A stretch of 64,000 nucleotides of DNA, taken from contig NC_132880.1 of assembly GCF_030463535.1 (NCBI RefSeq), positions 40,987,842 through 41,051,841 on the forward strand, in the 5' to 3' direction. The stretch comes from Salminus brasiliensis. Its lineage: Eukaryota > Chordata > Actinopteri > Characiformes > Bryconidae. A program made the translations under genes and the position numbers. The notes beneath the pieces are model-generated. The model was not told the DNA's origin. It was given only the letters and a program-made list of their open reading frames with translations, and did not search any database. Shown in pieces: positions 15,801 to 31,200 of the stretch (position 1 is its first letter; every line of letters begins with the position of its first letter).

Positions 15801-18800
15801 TCGATCGAGCACCTAATTGTGATTGAGCGTAAATGTAAATGTGTGTAGCTGTCGAGATAGCTGCTTGTTTACTGGGGCGCGGTAAATACTCTGTGTCCAA
15901 TACGCCAGGAGCACTATTTACATAGAAAATGAAAAGAAGGGAGAAAAGAGAAAGGGGGGCGAGTGGGATGCAGGAAGGCAGAAAGATAAGGGGAGAGAGG
16001 GAGAAAGGGATTGGATGGAGAAGTGCAGGGCCGCTTGCTCTTTCCCAGGAGACTGCCTTCTACCTGCTCCACAGAGTCGCCATGACAACCACAGAGCACA
16101 GTACAGTCACAGCTTTATCGCAGCCTCTCTCTCTCTCTCCTCTGTCTCCCTCTCTCTCTCTCTCCTCTGTCTCCCTCTCTCTTTCCCTTTCTCCCTCTCT
16201 TTCTATAAATCCCTCTTTTCCCCCCTGCTCCCTCTCTTGCTTGCTAATTAAGATGCTGCTCCAGTCTGGTGGGGGAGGAGAAAACCTCTACCTGAGAGAC
16301 AGACTCTGGGAGGGAGGAGAGGTGGAGGAAAGGGTGATGTAAATGATAGTTTGTGCCTCTGGTGTGAGTATGTGTGTGTGTGTGTGTGTGTGAGTATATG
16401 TCCACGTAAGGCTCCAGAGATAACCCCTCAGCTGTGTTTCAGACGTGTGTACAGTTCCGTAGATGGTAGTTTGCAACATTGTGTCCCTGGTTTTTAATAA
16501 AAAATAAAAAAAAACCTGCAGTGGGATGGAGAGTGTGTTTTTTTCTTTCTTCCCCAAAACGATGAGCATAAACTGTGTGCCCCAAATTTCAGTGCGTTTG
16601 TGTCTGTGCTGGACTATAATAAGACTCTAAATTAGAGAGCATCGGTGGGACGGGCTGCAGAACCACAATGAATGTAAAAGGTTCCATACAGCTGCTCTAT
16701 AAATATGAATATGGCTACTGTAGCCAGTTGGACACTGAGGGAGAGGTGGGGGAGGCTGTGCGTCTGAGCGTGTGTGTGTGTGTGTGTGTGTGTGTGCTCA
16801 AGTGTTTGTGTGTATGTGCAGTCTCTTCCCCGTGCTCTTTCTCGCCTCCCTCTCTGTTTGTTTGTTCTGCAGATATTCTCAGGGCCTCTGGCTGAGAGTG
16901 GGTGGGGCAAGTGACGCGTTTCCGTGGAGATCGAGGACCCACTCGGATAATTGGGTTAACGAGAGTTTAGGGGCGTGGCCGCGGACTCTGGGGAGATGTG
17001 GAATGTCGTTAACGTTACGGTGGCAGGGTGGGGCGGAGGGAGCATTTGGAAAACACTTAAGACAACAACACAGCAGGTCTGGAGGAAGAGACGTAATAAT
17101 TCTGGACGAACACAGTAGAATTCCTGCGGAACGCTGCAGATGGTCCATGTGTCCGTTTTGGAAACTGCAGTGCTGATGGCGTAGAAAATAGCGAATGCCC
17201 ACGCATCATCTCAAGCCCTCTCCCCAGCTATCTTATTAAGCTAAGCTTAGGTGGACGGTTCATGTGTGATATATAGGCCTCATAACGTTGGTGTCTTAGT
17301 ATACGCAACTCATTTCTTTGAAACCTGCAGGGTTATATACATGTGAAAGAGTGTGAGAAAGGTAAAAAAAAAGAGTGATCGAAGTTTCTGAGTGTGTGTG
17401 TGTGTGTGTGTATGAATCGCAATGTGTGTGTGCTTGCTCTTTCTGAAGGTCTGAGAAGACGTCCTGGGGAGAGAATTGTGAATTATTTAACACTCAATCC
17501 CCATGGAGGCAAGAACAAAATGGAGACCATACTGTAGAACACACAGACACACTTAGGCACAGACACACTCACACACACACACTTAAACACACAGTCATTT
17601 CGGTTAGTATATAGTGAGCAGGATTAAGACAGTTGCTAGAGAAATGCATTCATTCAAATTAGCAGAGGCCTGTTTGAGGAGGCCTGGGCCGCCGGGCCTT
17701 TGGTGCATTGCGAATATGGGCCAGGAGCTGGGATGACATATACCATTAATATTATTCTTCTAAATAGTAACATGAGTGAACACACACACCATTATTTCCT
17801 GTCCATGTTGTATCAGTGTGCCCAGTTCATTGGATACTCTTCATTTGAACTGAAATCTCTCCATCAGGTGAACAACACATGCCATTACTGTGGAGCAATA
17901 CTATGAAGATTTGATTGCATTCAGCCACTAGAGCTTATCGAGGTCAGGCTGTAGTATGAACACCACCCCAACTCATCCCAAACGTATTAGATGGAGCACC
18001 ATCTGGGGTGGCATTGCTGGGGGGCTTTATACCCCTCTAGCCTTTTGACTGGCTTTAGGCATGGTGCCTAGCGTAGTCTAAGGCAGCTTTTAAGACTGTA
18101 CAAACACAATTTTTTGTAATTATTCTCAAGTCTTACCGGACTGTGTTGCTGTCCTCTCTGGGTACTCTCGGCGTGGTGTGTGATTAGCTAGTTGAAGAGA
18201 TTGTATCCAGTTATTCCTTCTCTGGTTGGCCGAGCATTAAAGCATTTGAGCCGCTCCCCAGGCTGACAACACTCCTTTGGCTTCTTGGTGCTGCGGTACC
18301 TCTCTTTTTTCAACAATGCAAAGGTAAATACAGTATGACATTCCAGGGCTCCTTTAACATCAGTTAACATTTGTCTTGTCTGCTCGGTGCTTTTCTTACA
18401 TAAGAAGCCCACATTTTTAGCTTGTTGGGATTGAACGTCGATCCACAGCTTGTTGTGAGGTTTTATGAATACTCGGTCAGGGGACACACAAACAAGAGAT
18501 GAAACAAAATGTGCTTTACTCTCAAAATGCAAATTCACACACTCACTCACACACAAATCGCACACGGCCCGAAACACTCTAGATTGTTTTTTCAATGAGC
18601 GGCTGTCTGCTTCGTCAGACGGCTGGATTTCACACCAGAACGTCCACGTCCGCACTTTTCTGTCGCTTTTCTCTCGCTGTCTTTCTCCCTCTGTCTCTCT
18701 TTCCTGCATAAACACAAGGTCTGAACCTTCAGTATAGTCTCAGTTGCAACTTTATCGCCCCATGAGATCTCTGAGGGTTTTTTATTTTTTTTGGTAATTA

Positions 18801-19188
18801 TTCAGAGCTCTAATTCCTGTGAGAGTGAGAGATGTGAGAGCTTTGTGCACGTTGAAGTGCAAATTGATATGGCATCTTTACAACTCGGTGGTAGCCCTGC
18901 CCAAAACACCCGGCCACAATGCTAGATAAGCCAAATCAGTGCTCACATATTTTGTATAAAAATATACACCACACAGTCTCTTGAGCTGAATTATACACTA
19001 CACCTACATAGGAAAACCCCTACATGCTCAAATTGACTAATCTCTGCTGATAGGTTTTACAAGCAAGGATTTAAACTGTTTACATCACTAACAAAAAGGA
19101 CCAATTATAGGATTACTGTTCACACTTTTCTACTGTCTTTTATTTGTCCTGTAAACTTGAGTAGTTTAACATGTTGGTTTATTGAGAC

Positions 19189-19228
<40 letters not shown>

Positions 19229-22200
19229 ATGAATGTCATGGCAGTTTTGGCCTTTCAAAGATTTTTTTCATCAACAAGCTTCTGGCATTTTTTTGGTTGG
19301 ACATTTGACCAATGTTGGCAATTGGCAGTATTGGTAGATTTTGACAGTATTGCCAGTATTGGTAGAGTTTATGTAAAATTTTTATTTTCCTTGCATGAAC
19401 CCAACTTTTAAGCTCAGTCCACTTTTAAGCTTCAAGTTCTGATCTCAACCCTATTTTTCTATAGGGTTGAGGTCAGGGCTTGAAGGTCATTCCAGAAGCT
19501 TAATGTTAGCCTGCATTATCCATCCCACAACCACCTTTCATGTGTGTTTGTGGTCGTTATCCTGTTGGAACACCCATTTATGTTTTATCCGTCTAGCTGA
19601 TGGTTTGAGGTTATGCTGAAGAATTCTGAGGTAGTCCTCATTCTTCATTTGATCTGCACTGAGCTTCTTGGACTCTCTCTCTTGCATTATGCGTTGGTCA
19701 ATCCAATGAGTCCTGTCAACCCTTTTTATGTCTGCATATTAAGTTACCAGCTGTAGTCAATCATGATCACTAACAGGAACTTAAGAGCCCTTGGCCTTGG
19801 TGACTTAAAAGACATTCTGAAACTTTAAGCACCACTGAATTATTCATCGAAACAAGTATTTTATCAGAAATGAAAAAGGTGTATATTGTACACTCAAAAA
19901 GAATGGTTCAAGGAAACCAGTGAATGTCCAATATTGCTATGACATTCATGCCAATGATGAGTGTATGTAAACAACCGGCCACTAATGTAAATAAACAAGA
20001 CAGGAGACCAAAAAAGGAGCCACGCAAAGCAGCTGCTTTTGTGTTTGCTTTGATGATGAGGCAGATGATAGGGTGTTTGTGTTGCTGTCAGGGACGTAAT
20101 GTTCACACTACAACTGTTATGTGGTCAGACGCAACCCTGAAATGACTGCATCACAATATATCTTCAAGATGATTATACCCCGTTGACACCAGCACTTGGC
20201 TTTGTCCACTTGCGATCAGGTGAGCTAGGAAATACACTGATCAGATCTACAGTGGCATCTTTCAAGGGGTGGGATATACAAGTGAACAGTCAGTTATTAA
20301 AGGTGATGTGTTTAAAGTAGGAAAAATGGGCAAGAATAAAGGTCTGTGCCACTTTGACAAGAACCAGATTGTGATGGCTTGTGAGGGTTAGAGCACACCA
20401 GGCAGGTCTTGGAGGTGTTCCTGGTATACAGTGGTCAGTACCTACCAAAAGTGGTTCAGGCAAGGACAACCTGTGGACCAACAACATGGTCATGGGCACC
20501 TAAGGCTCACTGATGCTATGCACCGATGCAGCTTACAGGACTTAGTGCCAGATACCACAGGAGGCCTTTAGAGATCTGTTGTGGTGGCACCAGGAGGACT
20601 TACTCAGTATTGGGTAGGTGGTGCTAATGTTATGGCTTTTTATTTTCCTAAACTTTTTTTTTAGAAAGCTAATTACCCAACCCACATCAGTACGATCATC
20701 CCATCACATGTAAAGCTCCCGACACTTGGGAGTGCAAGGACTGACACATGCCTAGCTCTGATGCCTTTGACGCCCGTGCCAGCCAGCATTACATTGAAGT
20801 AATGTAGGGAGAGGGAGAGAGCAAGGCCAGTTATGCTCACTTTGGCTCCTGCTCTGAATTTGAACCAGTGATCCCCGGCCACATGGCAGCGCCTAAGTTC
20901 CCTGGACTGTTCTTAGCCTGTTAGGGTTATGGCTAATTGGTGTATATTAATGATATACTCATATAATGTAATATGAAGCAATTGTGATCCGATTGTATGA
21001 GGTACCGTATTTTGATACTGGCACTGATGTTTGGGTGTTAGTTTGGAAAACACAAGGCCAGTTCAGACTTTAACTTGATTATACTGGACAGGATGAAAAG
21101 TGGAGAGAGACTCTTCTGTATTACAGAGCTTTGGAAGGGTTTGTAGAAGAAAAATACTTATATCCATTGAAATCTCCTTCTTGATAGTTCCTTTCCTACA
21201 AAACACCACTTGTGAATCAAGACAAAGCATAAAACATTTGATGTAAGAAGATCTTAAACCCACTTCCTGCATTTGAACACTGAACAATGTGTTATGGGCT
21301 AGCCCTTTTGATAGAATGCACATTATTACATTGTTCAGGATTGTATTGTGCACAAATGATGTGTGTTGAATAAACAGAACATGGAATTCCTCATCAGAAA
21401 GAAGCTGCATCATGAAATTCGTTTACCGCTTTGAGTTGAAGGGATGTTGGAATTGCAAAAGAAGAAGACAGGAGTGGGTTACGCACATAAAAACGTGTAT
21501 CTTCCAAAACAAAGCTGACCTGAAATAGCTGGTTTGGTTGTTTTGGGTGGAATGCAGTGAATGCTGGAACCGCTCAGCATTTTCCATGGGATAAGAAGAG
21601 AAGGGAGAGAACAGGAAATGGTACAAAAAAGGGCTGCTACCTGCATTCAGTACCACTCTAAGACATATTTAAGATTGGCATGTGTAACTGGCAGATTTAG
21701 CTTTAAAATAGATGAGAAGGAGAAGTCCTTAATGGGTGTTGATGGAAATGGTGGCAATAAAAGGACTGCCGAGAGATATCCAGACTTTATCACTGGCCTC
21801 TTTCACACTACAACAACTGGTGCGTTCTGTGACAAATGTGAAAAGAGTTTTCCACACTTGAAGTTTCTCTTCACACTTCAAACTTCACAGGAGATGGACC
21901 TGACAATACACTCAGTTTAGAAGTGACAAATAGCACATAAAAGGGCTGCCATTGCTATAACAGTCAGATTGACAGCTATGAAGAACAAAAACGCTGTTGT
22001 GACAATGTTTAAACTGCTGGTCTGAACTTAACTGGAGTTATCAGATATGTGTACCTCTTTGTCACACATTTCCTGTTTGTTGTACATGTACACTATACAG
22101 TATGTCCGGATGTTTGTGGACACCCCTTCTAATGAATGCTTTCAGCTACTTTATGTTGCACCCATTGCTAACACAGTTGTGCAAATACACACACAAACAG

Positions 22201-25200
22201 CTTGTCTAGTCCCTTTAGAAAAGTACTGCCAATAGAATAGGACTCTCTGGAGCAGATAAATATGAACTTTACTAAATGTTACTCCAAAAAAAGCAGGATA
22301 AAACTTGATGTCCCAATACTTTTGTCCCATGATTTGATTCAATTATGGCTGGATAGCTCAGACTTTTTATCTGAGGGTCCAGGGTTCAGGTCCCAGTTAT
22401 CCCAATGTAAGAATGAAGACGACTACATCTAGTGTCCTGCTAATAACAGCTGGGAGGCGGGAGGAATGTGCCACATGACATGTCCGCTATTGATGTTCAG
22501 AAGAAATGATAGGTAATAGGTTACACTGTCATGTTTTTGCATATTGTGATATTATTACACTCCGGATTTACTGCACAGAATGGCTTCGTGACAAACCCAC
22601 AAATAAGCCGTAGTGTGAATCCAGCCATGGCCTTGAAAACTGGCCAGATGTTATGAAAAGGGCCTAAATATTGTACAGCTACCGAATGTGCAGCACACTG
22701 TTAAAGGTATAAGATCCTGGAGGAACCTTTGGAGGGTTCTTCAGTTTGAGACTGCAGAGGAGCCCTCTAAGGTGCTTTCAAGAAAAGGTTTTTAGAAGAA
22801 AAGGGTTCCTTGAAGGTGCCTCAAATTACCTTAAGAGGTTCCACCACAGTCTCAAACTGAAGAACCTCCAAAATGTCCTTATGTCATGTCTTATACTTTT
22901 AACAGTGTCATATCTGTTTATCTATTATCCCGATGTTTTTAAGGCAGGTCTTACTGAGTTGCTGCATTAAACAACCTGCAGAGATTGTTATTCAATATTC
23001 TCATAATGAATCCATCTTTATTCCTTAATTAACCTTATTCCCAATGCAGCATTTCTAGACCCTATTAGATATCAGTGAAACCCAACTGTGGGCTCTGTGC
23101 TTTGCCTGAGTGCTCCCTTAATTCATTATCTCTTTCTGCTATACAGTAGAGTTTGGGAAATTGCTCTTTTGCCGCATTGATGCCAGACTCTCGTTATGAC
23201 GTTGGACAGATTTATTCCGAGCAGATCATATTTATACAAATGGAGGAGGAGACGATGAGTTAAAGCATGCCCTGGAGAGCATCTCTGCACACTTGGTTGA
23301 ATAACAGATGTAGGTTATCTGAATGCTTGGAGTAAAAAATGAAATGACATAGTTATCACTGCTGTGGCTTTTGGCTGTTTTATGCTCGATGAGAACCAAA
23401 AGCTGCACTGGGGTTGAGGGATATGCCATGTAACGGAGGCCGCATTGTGAAATGACTTGATTATGCGCTGCAGGCTTTACCGTAACATCCTGAATCTGTT
23501 GTGTGTGCCGTCATTTTGGCAGGACTGGTGGGAACAGGTAAATCAAATTGATGTTTACACAAAAAGACAAAGATGTCCACATGTTGTCCAAACGGAGGCA
23601 GACGCAGTTGTGTTATACTCACACAGTCGTGGGAAATGGAATATGAATGAGCAGATGTGCTTCTGTCAAGGGTACGGCTCTGCCAAGTGCCGGTCCTAAT
23701 TGCAAGACGGAGAGAGACAGCATACACAGACACACTTCGAATTCTGAAAGATTAACTGTTCATCAACTTCATAATCCTCTAAGAATCGGGATCCTTTTGA
23801 CAGAGACAGCGAAGTTTACGGTCTGCAGTCTTCTGCGAGGAACGCCTGTGAATCAGCAGCTCTGATTTGAAGGCATTACTCCAGGAACTGTTCATCGATC
23901 TGCGCGATAGCCATTACAGAGCTGAGATAAACTCTGCTTTTGAAAGCTGAAAATGATTAACAATAAAATGGATTTCTTTGCTGCACAAAGTCTTGCCTGA
24001 ATCTAATTTGCTAGGTAAGAATGGGGGTCGGCTATATGCGCCTTTTCTTTCCCTGCCTGTCCTCCTTTAGTCAAGCCTTCATAATTGTGATGAGATGCTG
24101 AACGCTTTCTCACGTCCGCAGTGGTGTGAGGGGGTGAAAGACACTGGGAGGATGTTAAAATCTCCCGCTGGGCTGAAGATACGCCGATTATCTTCTGCCA
24201 TATCACAAGCCTTTGTCAGGGAGCCTCGGGTGTAATCAGTGATGGGACTTGAAAAGACGTTACAGTAATGGAACAAGAGCTTGAGCTGTCACTCAGGAGT
24301 CAGATCTTAGACGCCTAGCGCTACACCCCATAGCTCCAGAGTAACTCAAACACAATAGGGAATTCCTATATTGGAAGCATTTTTCTGACTTTTTAAAGCC
24401 TTAAATATGCTTTTACTGATTATTTTAAACTGCTATTTAATGTCTAAATAGAAGATATACTGTGTGTCCAAATGTCTGTGGACACCCCTTCTAATGAATG
24501 TCTTCAGCTACTTAAGGGTGCACCCATTGCTAACACAGATGTTCAAAGCTCTCGAAAGCCATCACTGGAAAGAAGAGACGGTTAGTCCAATAAAAGCTGG
24601 ATAAACTTTCAAAATACTTTTGTTCAAAAAATGCAGGTGAACACATCCATCTACAACCCTGTTATTTGGCCTCAGAATGAAGCATGCTGATTTTACTTGT
24701 TATGGCTTATAAATCATTTGATGAGCTCTGCTCTGGTTGGCTGGTTTATTGCACCATGATGGCTCACACAGATGCAACTTAGCATAGCATAGCATTGCTT
24801 TTAGCACTGCAACAAGAATATTGTAATATTTTTTTGGAATAAAAATTATTCTTACAAAAAATGCTAAGGTTGTGTCCTGTGATATGCGCTTAGCTAGCTG
24901 AAGAGATGGTAAAGGCAGTTGGCTAAGGATAGCTTTTAGCCTAGCATGGATACCCACTTGCTTTAGCTTCTGTGGACAGTAGGACAAGAAAACCTACGGC
25001 AACGAGGCCTGGGTCGCATAGCAACCCGTATTCTGATATCTAGCTGAGTCTGGCACTGATATGCTGCTCTTCTGTGTTACTGAAGTACATTCTAGGGACC
25101 AATTGTCCTAGAAACCTGACTGAGGTGTTGAAAGGCTTTTGTGTATGTACATTTTGGGGGTGCAAATAAAATAAGCCAGAACAGTTTGGGAATTTGGGCC

Positions 25201-28200
25201 TGTTTTACAGCTCTTTTTCGGTCATGCCAGATTTTCTTTTCAGTGAAGAGACAACAGTGTTTGAGGTTCATGGTCAGTTCCTATTTTCCACACTCTAATT
25301 ATTCAACTATGCCAAGGTAGGCCTAAATACAGTTCTTACGTCTAGGCATCCTTTAAGCTTTATTGGAGATGAATTATTCTTATTAGACGTTATTGTGTAG
25401 TGTAATATGTAAGAGTAAAGCATGTGTCATTTCACAAGATAACTACAAGTGGAATTATGACATCGGTAGGACTTTTTTGGCTTTTGGTCACACAAAAGGA
25501 ACAGTCTAACCAGGCTGGGTGGTGCTTTTTCATTTCTTCACAGAAATTCATTCTAATTATAAAAACTAACATTTTTAAACAAACTCTTCTCTGGATGTTT
25601 TGTTTTCCACCACTTTCATGGTGCTGTTTTTTCTCTTTTCTTTCACTGCATTCTGTGTGCAGACAACTATGGGTAACCAAGGGCCAGGAAGGATACATTA
25701 GTTGCGTCCTCCATCATTTGCCCTGAACGTAGGCTGCATTTCTGTTTGAGGTCATGTTGTAATGAAATGCACAGTAGTTTAGCTTCTAGAATTCAGCTTA
25801 TATGGAGTACAATAAAGCGAGCCTCGAAAATGAGTATGAATCATCAGTCTGATGTTATTGTGCATCCCTACCACAAATAACCCAGAACATCAAAACCCAG
25901 ATGTTCATGTCAGCCTTACGCAACATGAGCCTCGCTTACAATAATAACAGCCATGTCTTAAGGTGCTGTTAGTACAGTTACTGTGATGTCTGTTCTCAAA
26001 GGCCGACTGTTACGGAGAGAGCTGTGGGTTCAGTGAGACACAGAAGGCCATTCACTCTGGGTAATTGCTGTCAGACTTGTAAAAGCTGCAGACATTGTAG
26101 ATTCATACTGAAGTAACTCCACCCTCCCCTGGTAAAACTAATCTAGCTCGAATAGACCATTATAGTGTACTTCCGGCCTTGCATGTAAGATAATAACACC
26201 AGCTTGCGTGCCAAGCATACTCTGTAACGAAATCTCTGCAAAAATGAGGAATCTTTCAAAATAGCCTTATAGATTAATGCGTGACTGTATTGTGATGTTG
26301 TGAGTTTCTGCCTATCCAACAGTTGTATACTTGAACGCACTCACAAATGCTTGCGTGAGTGTGTGTCAGAGTGAGAGGTAAACATGAAAGACAGAGTAGA
26401 CTTAGGAGAAGGAAGGAAAGAGATACACAACAGTAATCAATCGCCGTCAGTCTTTCTTCCTCTCGTCTGCTCCTGCTAAATGTGAATGCGCTCACTTAAC
26501 GTATCGTGTATGGAAAGTGATATTGATCGATCTGAGAAAACTGAGACACACACACACACCCAGATACACACACATCCTCATAGGCAGCCCTGCCGGTAAT
26601 GGAGATTGCTCCGTGACTAATCCAAAAGTGTGGGGATGAAAGATTAAAACAGAATCACCTGCTGTAGGTAGGGCAAAGTGGCAAAGAGAGAGAGAGAGGG
26701 AGAGAGAGAGATGTTTAAACACAGTTACTAAAGAGCTTAGAGTAGCTGAGCGAGGATTTTGGACCGAGCGGGACGCACAACATAACCTCGGCCATGGATT
26801 ACACACACACACTCACACATATACACACACACAGTACGAAGAAGAATAATGTTGAAAGGAGGATGGTCTCCTTCTGGTCTTGCGATTTTTGTACAGAATG
26901 TACAGAGCTCTGTTCCTCTTTCATTGAAGTAGAGCTGAATTCTGCTCATAAGAGACTCATTTAGGAACAAATGTGACTTTCATTACATACACATGGTATC
27001 ACATGACTTGACGACAGCAGAATTGGTCTGGGATGACATTTCTTTACTACTGAGGAGCGTGTGCCTGCTGGAATGAATGCCGTGCATGATGGTAGGGTCA
27101 TTTTGGAATCGAGCCTGCACAAGATGCACACAAGAAGAAAGAAAATCTTTCTGTTTTCAGTTCATGGAACATTTTGTGTCAGTTCTCCCACACCCAGATT
27201 AAGGCTAAGCCTTGACTAAACCAATTTCCCATGGAACTTCACTACTGACACTGAAGTCCAAGTCCAAGACTAGGCTTAAAAGTGTACACAATATCATATT
27301 AACCTACTGCAGTAATATCACACTTATATTACAACAAGCAGTTGTACTGTTCATGTATTTCTTTGAGCACATAAACATCCACAGTGCAGGCTAGAAAAAG
27401 TAAGTGAACCTCATTGTTCATGACTTCACCAATAGCTTTTTGGCAAGATTGGACTTGTGGGTTTTACAGGTGATGTGCCAATTCCATAAAAGCACACAAA
27501 GCCTGGTTATTGCATGTGTTCGTCTCCCTACAAAAGCAGTTCTAAAGATCTGGACGTATATCAGTTCACAGTCAGACAGATTGGCTACAAATGGAGAACA
27601 TTACTGTAGCTACTCTCCTTTGGAGTGGGTGTCCTGTTGCGATCACTCCAAGAGTACGTATGAAAGAAGCTGGGGCTGTCCAAAAAAACAAAGCACCTAG
27701 ATGTTTTACAATACTTCTGGATAGATGTTCTAGGCATAGATGGGACAAAAGTGGAACTTTTTAGCTCAAAGAAAAAGAACACCACACAGCCCACGTGTGT
27801 GGTGAACACTGAAACCCCACGTGAAGCATGTTGGAGGGAGCATTATGGTTTGGGGCTACCTTGGGATTATTGTAGGAAAAATGTACAAGATTTTGTTTTT
27901 AATTTTAGAATTTACACAGATTATAAAGGTATGAAGTCCATTACCTCAAGCTGATGTTGGGTAAAGCCACAAGACAGTGAGTCAAAGCACACAAGTAAAT
28001 CAACTAAACAACAGTTGAAAGAGGAAATTGGTGTTTCGGAATGGAGTCCTGACCTTAACTCTATTGAGATGCTGTGGCTTGAAGAAGGCTCAAGAAGGCA
28101 TCTCATAAATACAGATGAACTGAGACACATTCACAAGGAGAAGTGGTTCAGAATTCATCCTCGACATATCTGTGCATATCTTATATCTTGCAGCTACAGG

Positions 28201-31200
28201 AACTATTTGATCAAGGTCAAAGAACCTTTTGGCACCATGCCTAATGCCAGGCGTGGGCTAGAGGGGTATAAAGCCCCTCAGCATTGAGCTGTGGAGCGGT
28301 GGAACTGTGATCTCTGGAATGATGGTGCTCCATCCAGTACGTTTGAGAAGAGTTGGGGATGAGATTAGGTGGTGATCATCCAACATCCTGACCTCACTAA
28401 TGCTCTCATTGCTGAATTCAATCAAATCCTCACAGCAGTGCTCCAAAATCTATTAGAAATCCTTTCCTGGACAGTAGAGACAGTTAGTCCAACAAATCTG
28501 GAACGACTCTGTTTTAATACCTTTGGAATTTTGGAAGAAACAATGGATGTGCAGGTGTCCCAATACTTGTGTCCATATAGTGTTTCTTGCAGTATTAAAA
28601 ACAGATAATTGTGAATCATTGATTCGATGTGCTTAAAGACAAACTTGCATTATTTTTACCAAAAAGCATAAGGGAACAGATGAAAAAAAAATAAACAAAT
28701 CAATTTTCTGATTGGTTTTGGGGAATAATTTGCATATTGCAACCCTCGCCAATATCAAATGAGCTAAATTAGATAATGATTTACAAACCACAGATTGTGC
28801 AACCTTAGTTAGTGTAGCAGCACACCGGGATGTGAGGAGATAATGGAGTTTACCGTTAGCCATAGCAGATAATAACAATAGCAAGAGAAGAGACAAAGAA
28901 CAGGCTGCTGGAGGTGGTCTGGCAGCCTCTAATTTTGCAATTGCTTAGAAGTGGGAACCATTCATTTAACAGTCAGTGTGATGTGGGGACAGCCACACTG
29001 GAAATACAACTTATGAACGCATACAAACACACAATGATACATACAGGCGTAGAGACTGTCTGCATAGCTCTTGTCATGTGGCCAAGAGGGACGGTCTCCG
29101 GTGTCATGTCAGGTCATGGGAAGGCAGCTTAGCAGGAGTTTGTTACAGAGCTTGCCTGCACTGAATGCTAGAAACTGTAGTATGTGTATGTGTGGGAAGG
29201 GGTCTAGATTCCATTAATAAGCAATGCAGGTGACCTTCTCAGGTCATCCATGGAGCAAAATTGTCCAAACAACAGTGACATTAGCTTATTTAGCATAACA
29301 TGGTAGAAATAATTGCAAATGGGTGCGTTTGGAGAACAAAATTGGTACCTAAGCAGCATTAACAGCTTATGCAAATGTTACCTAAAGAAAATATACGTGT
29401 TTTAATCTCTCAAACTAACACATTCACTACAGGAGGTAAAGTGGCCCAGATACCATTTTCTCAGTAAATCCGATGTTTTTTTTTTTATCTGTTCACACTA
29501 TTTTTTATGTGACCTATATCCAGCACACAGAAAACATATTTGGGCTACTTGGGCCACTTTTACCTTCTGTAAATGTAACCTGTGAACGTAGCCTTGCATT
29601 TATAACCTTGCAAAGTCATGAGCACTTATGAGAACGGCATAGTCATATTTGTGTAAAATACGGTAATATTACTCTACATCCTCAGTCCACATTCTTCTTT
29701 TAGTTTTAATACTGGTTCTGTACCTTAAAGCAATATTCTGCTTTAAATACCACTGAACTGCTGATTGGGGCCAGTCCTCAATTCCTCACTTCTATCTAAT
29801 TTTCTCGCTATGTGTAAAATATAGCTTCACAAAAGCCTTTACTCTTTTACATCTGTCATCTCACACCGGTCTTAGCTAGATAATGTTTACAAGAGGGAAA
29901 TCTATGATCTCATCCTTTCTAATATGGCTCTCTTTTACGTGGGAGAGGTCTTTCAGCAGTCTATCAGTGTAGAAAGAGACATGCTTTTCTCATTTTTCTC
30001 CAGAAAGTATAACAATGGAATTCTGATCTTAATCTCCTAAATTAAAGAGGGTTTTAATAGAAGGACTCACAGACCTGTGATCTTGCATTAATAAAATACT
30101 TAGATCTGCTTATTTTTTCCTGAGCCAAAGAAAATTGATCTTAAAAGCAAAAAAAAAAGCTAAAATGTTTGATATCCAATATGTGCTAATTTAATTACAG
30201 TGGGAGATGCTACTTAACATTGCTGACACATGAAATAATACAGGATAAGATAAAATCCTAATAATTGGGGTTACCCATAGGGTCCTGCTCATTCCCTGCA
30301 CCCATACTCTAACTCACTGCCTTATTAGACTCAGTAGACATCCAAGCTCACTTAACAGAACTATTTCTTAACCAGCTTCAGTGTCCACGCTGGCCTCCTG
30401 GGCGACTAAGGCCATACCTAGCCCGACAGGAAATGCATGCTCAGTGACACCAGTTCCATGTAGACTACAACACCAACTGTACCCACTACACACCCACATT
30501 ACATTGACGTAACTCCACACTGTAGTCCCTGCTGGATAAGGCCATATCTAACCCAACTGACAGCGTTAATGTATGCTCAGTGCCACCAGTTTCATGTGGA
30601 CCCTACCCACTACAACATCCACTGTGCAGCACAATACACACCAGCACTACATGGGTGCAACTACATACTGGCCTCCCTGGTGACTAAGGCTGTACCTAGT
30701 CCCATTGGCAGCGTTAATGCATGCTCAGTGCCACTAGTTCCATGTGGACTTTACGAATCAACAAACACTGGACTGCTTCATGTGACTAGTATCTGGATTG
30801 TATCCTGAAAAGTTTTTAGCCAAATGCGTTTACACTGGGTAGTCAAATGCGTCTCCGGTTACTCAGACTGAAATCAGATTGCTGTGTGGGACAGAATTTG
30901 CAAATAGCTGCTCACCTACAGCCTGAAAATCTGACCACTGCAATTTTATTAGGTTAATTTCTTCCTCTCTTAATATCACAACAGAATTCTCATGGTTCCC
31001 AGCCTACGGAAGGGGTCACCAGTTTTATCCAGAAAAGGCTGGGAAAAAAGGCACACCTTACATAACTAATCAAGTGTTTGAAGACCGAGACTTTCTAATT
31101 AAACAAGTGGAGTCAGGTGAGCTTCTGCTTGATTGGAATGAAACCCTGGAGCCACACTGGGCCTTTGTGAATGAGATCGTTGAGCCCTGATCTAAAGGCA

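Noticed and set aside
27385..28228. Possible intact transposase gene
   Set aside because: The motif order is recognisable, but the frame has multiple stops and frameshifts and no open segment of useful length.
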